Assembly: GCA_036734385.1 (NCBI GenBank)
Contig: DAIMYQ010000008.1
Location: 1-55,526, forward strand
Reading direction: 5' to 3'
Source of the DNA: JAAYPI01 sp036734385
GTDB taxonomy: Bacteria > Bacteroidota > Bacteroidia > Bacteroidales > Paludibacteraceae
DNA: 55,526 nucleotides
The notes beneath the pieces were generated by a model. That model was not told the DNA's origin. It was given only the letters and a program-made list of their open reading frames with translations, and searched no databases. The translations under genes and the position numbers were made by a program. Of the stretch, positions 50,135-55,526 are shown piece after piece. Each line of letters starts with the position of its first letter. Position 1 is the first letter of the stretch.

Positions 50135-50911
50135 ATGTTTAAGATTGTTTTCATTGGTGCCGGTAACGTTGCCACACAAATAGCCACAACGTTACAAAAA
50201 ATCGGAATGAATATTTGTCAGATTTATAGTCGAACAGAAAATTCGGCAAGCACTTTGGGCAAATTATTAAATATTCCATACACCACTGATAAAACCAAAG
50301 TTATTGGCACAGCGGATGTTTATTTTTGTTGTGTAAAGGATAGTGAAATAGAAAATGCCTTAAACAGTATTTCTTTCAACAACGGGTTATTAGTTCATAC
50401 GGCAGGAAGTGTGCCAATTGAAGTTTTGCAATCTTTTTCAGAAAATGTTGGAGTCTTCTACCCCTTGCAGACTTTGTCAAAAGAAAAAAAGATCGAGTGG
50501 AAAAAGATTCCACTATACTTGGAAGCCAACACTCCTGAAAATATTTACAAACTGCACCAGATAGCTGAAAAAATAAGTGACTGCGTTTTCGATATTAATT
50601 CGGAACAAAGAGGAAAAATACATTTAGCAGCTGTTTTTTGTTCTAATTTTGTCAATCATCTATACACATTATCCGATGAACTACTGACAGAATCAGGGTT
50701 CAAGTTTCAACAACTTATTCCTTTAATCGAAGAGACAACTGAAAAAGTAAAAACGCTCTCTCCTATTGAAGCTCAAACAGGTCCGGCTGTTAGATTTGAC
50801 GAAAACATTATCAATAAACATCTGAATATTCTAAGAAAACAACCAGATCAGAAAGCTGAAATTTACAGTTTATTAAGCAAAAGCATTTACGAAAAACATC
50901 ATATTCAATGA
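50135..50911 (+). CDS. Rossmann-like plus DUF2520 domain protein
   Basis: 258 aa from the ATG at 50135 (a TTG one codon earlier is the other option). N-terminal NAD(P)-binding fold (IVFIGAGNVATQIATTLQKIG, YSRTENSASTLG, VYFCCVKDSEIE) and C-terminal DUF2520 (VFYPLQTLSKEKKIEWKKIPLYLEANTPEN, KIHLAAVFCSNFVNHLY, PLIEETTEKVKTLSPIEAQTGPAVR). It resembles proline/ketopantoate-reductase-like dehydrogenases, but the reaction is unknown. It lies between a nitroreductase and a KdsC-like phosphatase and overlaps the latter by 4 nt. Confidence 0.9.
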   Translation: MFKIVFIGAGNVATQIATTLQKIGMNICQIYSRTENSASTLGKLLNIPYTTDKTKVIGTADVYFCCVKDSEIENALNSISFNNGLLVHTAGSVPIEVLQSFSENVGVFYPLQTLSKEKKIEWKKIPLYLEANTPENIYKLHQIAEKISDCVFDINSEQRGKIHLAAVFCSNFVNHLYTLSDELLTESGFKFQQLIPLIEETTEKVKTLSPIEAQTGPAVRFDENIINKHLNILRKQPDQKAEIYSLLSKSIYEKHHIQ

Positions 50912-51435
50912 GTACTAATTTCAAGGAAGATTTAACACATATCAAAGCATTTGCTTTCGATGTTGATGGTGTATTATCTCTAAATTGCATTCCTCTTTTT
51001 CCAAGTGGAGAGCCGATGCGTATGGCAAATATAAAAGATGGATATGTCATACAGCTGGCGGTAAAAATGGGTTTCCCCATAGCTATTATTACGGGAGGAA
51101 AAACAGAAGCTATTCGCGTACGGTTTGAAGGTCTAGGAATAAATGACATTTACCTTGGCTCTTCTTTCAAAACAAAAAATTTTGATGCGTTTCTCAAAAA
51201 ACATAATTTAAACGCACAAGATGTTTTGTATATGGGTGATGATATTCCTGATATTCCTGTAATGGAATTGGCTGGTGTACCTACTTGTCCTGCCGATGCT
51301 GCCGTGGAAGTCAAGGCAATTTCGAAATACATATCAAACTACAAAGGTGGCGAAGGTTGCGTAAGAGACGTAATTGAGCAAGTACTAAAAGCTCAAGATA
51401 AATGGATGAAAGATACTCATGCATTCGGTTGGTAA
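50908..51435 (+). CDS. KdsC-like HAD phosphatase (YrbI family)
   Basis: 175 aa. HAD motif I FAFDVDGVLS with Asp18 (nucleophile) and Asp20, motif II IITGG, conserved Lys in GSSFKTKNF and motif III MGDDIPDIPVM. As in other KdsC proteins there is no cap domain, so a tetramer is expected. It probably makes KDO from KDO-8-phosphate for lipopolysaccharide. Related substrates such as 2-keto-3-deoxynononate 9-phosphate are possible. Start overlaps the DUF2520 gene by ATGA. Confidence 0.88.
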   Translation: MSTNFKEDLTHIKAFAFDVDGVLSLNCIPLFPSGEPMRMANIKDGYVIQLAVKMGFPIAIITGGKTEAIRVRFEGLGINDIYLGSSFKTKNFDAFLKKHNLNAQDVLYMGDDIPDIPVMELAGVPTCPADAAVEVKAISKYISNYKGGEGCVRDVIEQVLKAQDKWMKDTHAFGW

Positions 51436-51454
51436 AATTTAACAGTTATATAAA

Positions 51455-52429
51455 ATGAAATCACTTAACATCATTGATTATATCAAATTAGTACGATATA
51501 AAAATCTAATCGCTATTATTTTCTTTCAAGTGCTTATCTACTATGGTATTGTCTTACCTATTTTGGATAAATACCAAATGGGACAAGCTTGCTATGGTTC
51601 TCTAGAATTTATATTGTTAGTTTGTTCTTCCGTATTTATTGCAGCAGGAGGATATGCTATTAATGAATATTTTGACACAAAAATAGACATGATAAATCGT
51701 CCGGAAAAGGTCATCGTAGGGAAAACAATATCAAGAAAAAGTGCAGCGACCTATTTTCAAATATTAATTGGAATCGGAACTTTATGTGGACTCATTTTGG
51801 CGTATTTAGTAAGAGATATAAAAGCAGGCTTTATTTTTATCATCATACCGGGTCTGCTTTGGTTCTATTCAGGTGCTTATAAACGTCAGTTTTTGATTGG
51901 CAATATCATTATCGGATTTTGTGCAGCCATGTCAATTTTTTTAGTAGGATATATCGAATGTTCGGTACTCTCAAAAATGTTCGGACCAATAATCTTCGAA
52001 ACTCCAATTGTGAGTGAAATATACTCTTGGGTAGGTGGATTTTCTCTTTTTGCTTTTTTACTGACAATGATAAGAGAAATCGTAAAAGATGTTGAAGATA
52101 TAGAAGGCGACCGAGAAATGGAATGTAGAACAATGCCTATTGTCTGGGGAATAAAAAAAACAAAGATATTTTTGTATGTATTGACAATTGCAACAGTAGC
52201 TCTAATAGGATTCTTTGCTTTCACAAAAATTCATTTTGCTGTAGACAACATCACAAAAAAATATTTCATTTTCGGCATTTTACTTCCTTTTATTGCTTTT
52301 TTATATTTAATTTTCAAGGCCAAAGGAAAAAACGATTTTCACCAAGCAAGTTCTTTTTGTAAATACATGATGATTATTGGTTCACTGTATAGTGTGTTTG
52401 TATATTTTCTTTTTACCATCAATTTTTAA
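51455..52429 (+). CDS. UbiA-family prenyltransferase
   Basis: 324-aa polytopic membrane protein with eight to nine helices. The two Asp-rich prenyl-diphosphate sites are visible: NEYFDTKIDMINRP and DVEDIEGDREMECRTMPI. It resembles Bacteroidota proteins annotated as geranylgeranylglycerol-phosphate geranylgeranyltransferase. The true acceptor is uncertain: quinone head group, heme or glycerol phosphate. It sits between the KdsC-like gene and maf. Confidence 0.88.
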   Translation: MKSLNIIDYIKLVRYKNLIAIIFFQVLIYYGIVLPILDKYQMGQACYGSLEFILLVCSSVFIAAGGYAINEYFDTKIDMINRPEKVIVGKTISRKSAATYFQILIGIGTLCGLILAYLVRDIKAGFIFIIIPGLLWFYSGAYKRQFLIGNIIIGFCAAMSIFLVGYIECSVLSKMFGPIIFETPIVSEIYSWVGGFSLFAFLLTMIREIVKDVEDIEGDREMECRTMPIVWGIKKTKIFLYVLTIATVALIGFFAFTKIHFAVDNITKKYFIFGILLPFIAFLYLIFKAKGKNDFHQASSFCKYMMIIGSLYSVFVYFLFTINF

Positions 52430-52434
52430 AACAG

Positions 52435-53028
52435 ATGTTACTAAAGGAAAAACTGAAAAATTATCAAGTAGTATTAGTTTCCAATTCTCCCCGTCGAAAA
52501 GAATTGTTAAAAGGTTTAGAAATTGACTTTATGGTCACATCTGTTGATATTCATGAAACTTTTCCTAAACATTTAATCGGACAAGAAATTCCAATCCATA
52601 TTGCTCAGGAAAAAGCCAAAGCTTATGTCAACCAACTATTGGAAAACACTTTGGCAATTACTGCTGACACAATTGTGTTGCTTGAAAATAAGGTACTAGG
52701 GAAACCGAAAGATAGAAATAATGCCAAAGAAATGCTTCGTCAACTTTCAGGAGAAACCCATGACGTCATCACTGGAGTTTGCTTATTTACAAAAAACAAA
52801 AAGACAAGCTTTTCCTCCACATCAAAAGTAACCTTCAAAGAATTAACAGACGAAGAAATTGAACATTATTTATCTGTTTACCAACCATACGATAAAGCGG
52901 GAAGCTATGGCGTACAAGAATGGATAGGTTTTATTGGAATAGAACGAATTGAGGGTTCTTATTTTAATGTAATGGGCTTACCTACAGTTGCTTTATACAA
53001 AGAATTGGAAAAGTTTATTTGCAAATAA
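52435..53028 (+). CDS. maf: Maf-family nucleotide pyrophosphatase
   Basis: 197 aa. SNSPRRKELLKGLEIDF is the Maf P-loop-like motif; AQEKAKAYV, ITADTIVLLENKVLGKPKD and GETHDVITGVCL follow, then YDKAGSYGVQEWIGFIGIERIEGSYFNVMGLP. It hydrolyses nucleoside triphosphates, probably dTTP/UTP (YhdE type), as a house-cleaning enzyme. 5 nt after the UbiA gene. Confidence 0.95.
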   Translation: MLLKEKLKNYQVVLVSNSPRRKELLKGLEIDFMVTSVDIHETFPKHLIGQEIPIHIAQEKAKAYVNQLLENTLAITADTIVLLENKVLGKPKDRNNAKEMLRQLSGETHDVITGVCLFTKNKKTSFSSTSKVTFKELTDEEIEHYLSVYQPYDKAGSYGVQEWIGFIGIERIEGSYFNVMGLPTVALYKELEKFICK

Positions 53029-53050
53029 AACTTTCTTATTTCTAATTTTC

Positions 53051-54289
53051 ATGCCAAACTCTGAAAAAAATGACAAAATATTAGGAGTCCAAAGAAATGC
53101 GTTTTTCACAGGACTAACGAGTTTTTTTACGGACACATCCACTAAAATGATTTATAGTGTGATGCCTCTCTTTTTATTGTCAATCGGAGCATCAAAAACA
53201 ACCATATCCTTAATTGAAGGTATTGCGGAAAGCACTGCTTCGTTACTAAAAGCCTTTTCCGGTTACTGGAGTGATAAATTGGGAAAAAATAAGCCTTTTA
53301 TGATTATCGGATATGGTATAACCGCCATCATAACACCTTTTTATGCTTTAGCACGAATACCTCTGCAAATTTTATTTTTACGATTTTTTGAACGTATTGG
53401 CAAAGGACTTAGAGCAGCTCCACGTGATAGCTTGATTTGTGCCTCCATAAAGAAAAAAGATGCTGGAAAAACATTTGGGTTCCAAAAAGCGATGGATAAC
53501 AGTGGTGCCATTATAGGTCCTTTAATTGCCTTTTTGCTACTTTACTTCTTCCCCACCAATTATACCAATATTTTTTTGTTGGCAACGATTCCTGCTATTT
53601 TAGGAGTTCTAACCATCATTATTTTCATCAAAGATGTCAAAACTGAAAAGCAAAAAGAAATAAATAAGGTATCATTAAAAAAACTTCCAAAAAACTTTTA
53701 TTTTTTTCTAATCATTATATTCGTCTTTACATTGGGAAATTCAGCAGATGCACTATTGCTTGTAAAGACGACGGAAACAGGTATAAACAAAGCCTACATT
53801 CCTTTTGTTTACATGATCTTTAGCTCCATATCGGTACTACTTGCCATTCCCATTGGCAAATTATCGGATAAAATTGGACGTGAAAAATTAATCATTGCCG
53901 GATTTTTGGTTTATGCGGTAGTTTATTATTGCTTCGGCAAATTTAGCACCATCAGTGCTTTTATTCTGCTATTTACGTTATATGGCTTATATAGTGCACT
54001 AACGGATGGCACTCAAAAAGCAATGGTTGCAGACATTGTAAGCAAGGACATAAAAGGAACAGGATTTGGTATTTACCAAGCGGTACTCGGTATCACATTG
54101 CTACCAGCAAGCCTGATAGCAGGATTACTATACGACCATGTGAATTCTAATGCCCCTTTCTACTTTGGGGCAACAATGGCATTGATTGCTGCAATTTTAA
54201 TGATAATTTTCACCCTTACGTCTAAAAAACGAAGCGACAAACGAACAATTATTCATGAGCAATATAAAAAACATAGGGACAAATCCTAA
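53051..54289 (+). CDS. Major facilitator superfamily transporter
   Basis: 412 aa from the ATG at 53051 (MPNSEKNDKILGVQRNAFFTG). The frame is open into maf, but this start leaves a 22-nt gap and gives the correct N-terminus. Twelve membrane helices; MFS motif A-like LSDKIGREKL between helices 8 and 9 and SDKLGKNKPF between 2 and 3; GKGLRAAPRDSLICAS in the middle. It resembles drug/solute efflux MFS members; substrate unknown. Last gene of the run starting at 47039. Confidence 0.92.
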   Translation: MPNSEKNDKILGVQRNAFFTGLTSFFTDTSTKMIYSVMPLFLLSIGASKTTISLIEGIAESTASLLKAFSGYWSDKLGKNKPFMIIGYGITAIITPFYALARIPLQILFLRFFERIGKGLRAAPRDSLICASIKKKDAGKTFGFQKAMDNSGAIIGPLIAFLLLYFFPTNYTNIFLLATIPAILGVLTIIIFIKDVKTEKQKEINKVSLKKLPKNFYFFLIIIFVFTLGNSADALLLVKTTETGINKAYIPFVYMIFSSISVLLAIPIGKLSDKIGREKLIIAGFLVYAVVYYCFGKFSTISAFILLFTLYGLYSALTDGTQKAMVADIVSKDIKGTGFGIYQAVLGITLLPASLIAGLLYDHVNSNAPFYFGATMALIAAILMIIFTLTSKKRSDKRTIIHEQYKKHRDKS

Positions 54290-54391
54290 CTTTTCCTTAA
54301 TATGCCGGAAAGATTATTTAAAAGAATTTTATCAAGTAAGATTTACTTATTAATTTTACACAAAAAAATTAAAAAATCATTATATTTTATA

Positions 54392-54399
54392 TAACTTTG
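54392..54399 (+). promoter_or_regulatory. -7 box (TAACTTTG) of the mini-OadG/oadB unit
   Basis: TAACTTTGG, 102 nt before the small ORF at 54502. No -33 TTG at the usual spacing. The surrounding 54290-54501 region is otherwise featureless and AT-rich. Confidence 0.45.
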
Positions 54400-54501
54400 G
54401 GACTGGTTTTAATTTCTAGAATAAATTAAGTAGTAAAATTTACAAATTTACCCGATGCTGATTTTGTTATTGAATCAATTATTTACTTAAAATATTTACT
54501 C

Positions 54502-54603
54502 ATGACTATATTATTTATTTTCTTGCAAACCGCTTTGATATCTTTTTTTATTGCAGGCGTTATTTGGTTAATTAATAAGATTTTATCAAAGAAAAAAGAA
54601 TAA
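54502..54603 (+). CDS. Very short OadG-like membrane subunit (33 aa)
   Basis: ATG-to-TAA frame of 33 codons. One membrane helix spans about residues 3-26 (ending in GVIWLINK), followed by a basic KKKE tail. It lies 18 nt upstream of oadB, where the gamma subunit is often encoded in Na+-translocating decarboxylase operons. Canonical OadG has the same N-terminal helix plus a hydrophilic tail of 40-60 residues binding zinc and biotin-carrier subunits; that tail is absent. Function by position and topology only. Confidence 0.6.
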   Translation: MTILFIFLQTALISFFIAGVIWLINKILSKKKE

Positions 54604-54621
54604 CCGTAAATCACATATACT

Positions 54622-55526
54622 ATGAATAATTTTTTTGATTTTCTCAATCAATTTCAAGGGATTTCTACTTTATTTTCTTCGGATATCTCTGTTTCGATAA
54701 CTCGTATCTTTCTTATTTTTCTTGGATTATTTTTAATGTATCTTGGTAAGAAAGGCATATTGGAAGCTCTTTTAATGATTCCAATGGGTTTGGGAATGGC
54801 TACGATAAATGCTTCTCTAATGTTTTTACCAGCTGGAATTCCAGGTGGATTTGTTGAAAATGGATCTGTACAAGGTACTTTGTTTCTTGATTCAATGGTA
54901 ACTGATGTACAACAAGTTTTTGATTTGTTACAAATTGACTTTTTACAACCTATATATGTATTTACATTCAGTAATGGACTTATTGCTTGTCTTGTTTTTA
55001 TGGGAATAGGGTCTCTACTGGACATTGGTTATCTTTTGCAACGTCCTTTTTCAAGCATGGTACTTGCTTTATGTGCAGAGTTGGGAACATTTATAACTTT
55101 GCCAATTGCACAACTGATGGGCTTAACGGCAAAAGAAGCTGCTTCTATTGCTATGGTAGGAGGAGCTGATGGACCAATGGTTTTATTTACCTCATTGTCG
55201 CTAGCGAAACACCTATTTGTTCCTATCACAGTAGTAGCATATTTATATTTAGGATTAACCTATGGCGGATACCCTTATCTTATACGTTTATTAATTCCTA
55301 AAAAACTTCGAGCCATTAAAATCGATAAATCGAAAGAGAAACCTCGAAAAAATGTTTCAGAAACAGCAAAACTTGCAGCTGCATCAATAATGTGTGTAAT
55401 ACTTTGCCTCCTTTTCCCTGTTGCTTCTCCATTATTCTTCTCTTTATTCTTGGGCATAGCTATAAAAGAAGCAAAATTGACGCATATTCACGAATTTATA
55501 AGCGGTCCACTTCTATATGGATCAAC
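54622..55526 (+). CDS. Na+-translocating decarboxylase beta subunit (OadB/MmdB-like), truncated at the window edge
   Basis: Frame open from the ATG at 54622 to the last base (301 codons; family length is about 380-430), so the C-terminus is outside the window. Polytopic membrane protein: RIFLIFLGLFLMYLGKKGILEALLMIPMGLGMA, LDSMVTDVQQVFD, FMGIGSLLDIGYLLQRP and VGGADGPMVLFTSLSLA. Asp183 of that last motif matches the essential intramembrane Asp of oxaloacetate decarboxylase beta. It couples decarboxylation (oxaloacetate, methylmalonyl-CoA or glutaconyl-CoA) to Na+ export. The alpha subunit is not in the window, so the substrate is undetermined. Confidence 0.92.
   Translation, partial: MNNFFDFLNQFQGISTLFSSDISVSITRIFLIFLGLFLMYLGKKGILEALLMIPMGLGMATINASLMFLPAGIPGGFVENGSVQGTLFLDSMVTDVQQVFDLLQIDFLQPIYVFTFSNGLIACLVFMGIGSLLDIGYLLQRPFSSMVLALCAELGTFITLPIAQLMGLTAKEAASIAMVGGADGPMVLFTSLSLAKHLFVPITVVAYLYLGLTYGGYPYLIRLLIPKKLRAIKIDKSKEKPRKNVSETAKLAAASIMCVILCLLFPVASPLFFSLFLGIAIKEAKLTHIHEFISGPLLYGS

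Overview
The window looks like Bacteroidota DNA, most probably order Bacteroidales. It is AT-rich and gene-dense. Most genes have no Shine-Dalgarno, and many have a TAnnTTTG -7 box; several of these sit 19-20 nt after a TTG (-33). Lineage markers are a 286-aa primary sigma factor of the sigma-ABfr type, a split 5'-nucleotidase, DUF5689/DUF6359 lipoproteins, type A and type B T9SS sorting domains, and a tmRNA tag ending in YALAA. A run of exactly 100 N (11830-11929) shows this is a scaffold. The window is mostly chromosomal housekeeping; I see no phage, IS element, CRISPR array or rRNA.

Layout. 0.2-5.1 kb: secreted CAP protein, pgk, an orphan HsdR-N nuclease-fold protein, AMP nucleosidase, holA, a DNA-alkylation-repair HEAT protein. 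5.2-9.7 kb: tRNA-His, thrS, a PepSY-like protein, infC-rpmI-rplT (infC seems to start at AUA; rplT has a structured leader), tRNA-Ser(GCU). 9.8-13.4 kb: mltG, a YihY/BrkB membrane protein cut by the N gap, RNase P RNA, rpoD. 13.5-19.4 kb: two surface lipoproteins, a TonB-dependent receptor and a divergent secreted EEP-family phosphodiesterase/nuclease. 19.5-26.3 kb: alaS, M23 peptidase-MerR-alkaline phosphatase operon, split 5'-nucleotidase. 26.5-29.8 kb: rplS with a possible leader, a small coiled-coil protein, zapA, a structured hairpin, rny, tmRNA. 29.8-36.7 kb (minus): T9SS esterase, lipid kinase, aroC, SlyD-type isomerase, LptD-like protein. 36.9-42.3 kb: amidase, MCE protein, dnaA, pRiA4b ORF-3-like protein, miaA. 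42.6-46.9 kb: TlpA-like thioredoxin, queA, YfcE-like phosphoesterase, type B T9SS protein. 47.0-54.3 kb: eight-gene plus-strand run (LysM/PBP1 protein, OMP, nitroreductase, DUF2520, KdsC-like, UbiA, Maf, MFS). 54.5 kb to the end: a 33-aa OadG-like subunit followed by OadB, truncated by the window edge.

How the genes work together. Envelope building and remodelling is prominent (MltG, M23, amidase, LptD, MCE, LysM/PBP1, KdsC-like, T9SS cargo). Translation is a second theme (thrS, alaS, infC, rpmI, rplT, rplS, tmRNA, RNase P, queA, miaA). The TonB receptor locus, secreted nuclease-like enzyme, alkaline phosphatase and split 5'-nucleotidase could together release and import nucleosides and phosphate from extracellular nucleic acid. 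That is my inference. The points most worth following are that locus, the infC AUA start, the rplT and rplS leaders, the zapA-rny hairpin and the unannotated mini-OadG.
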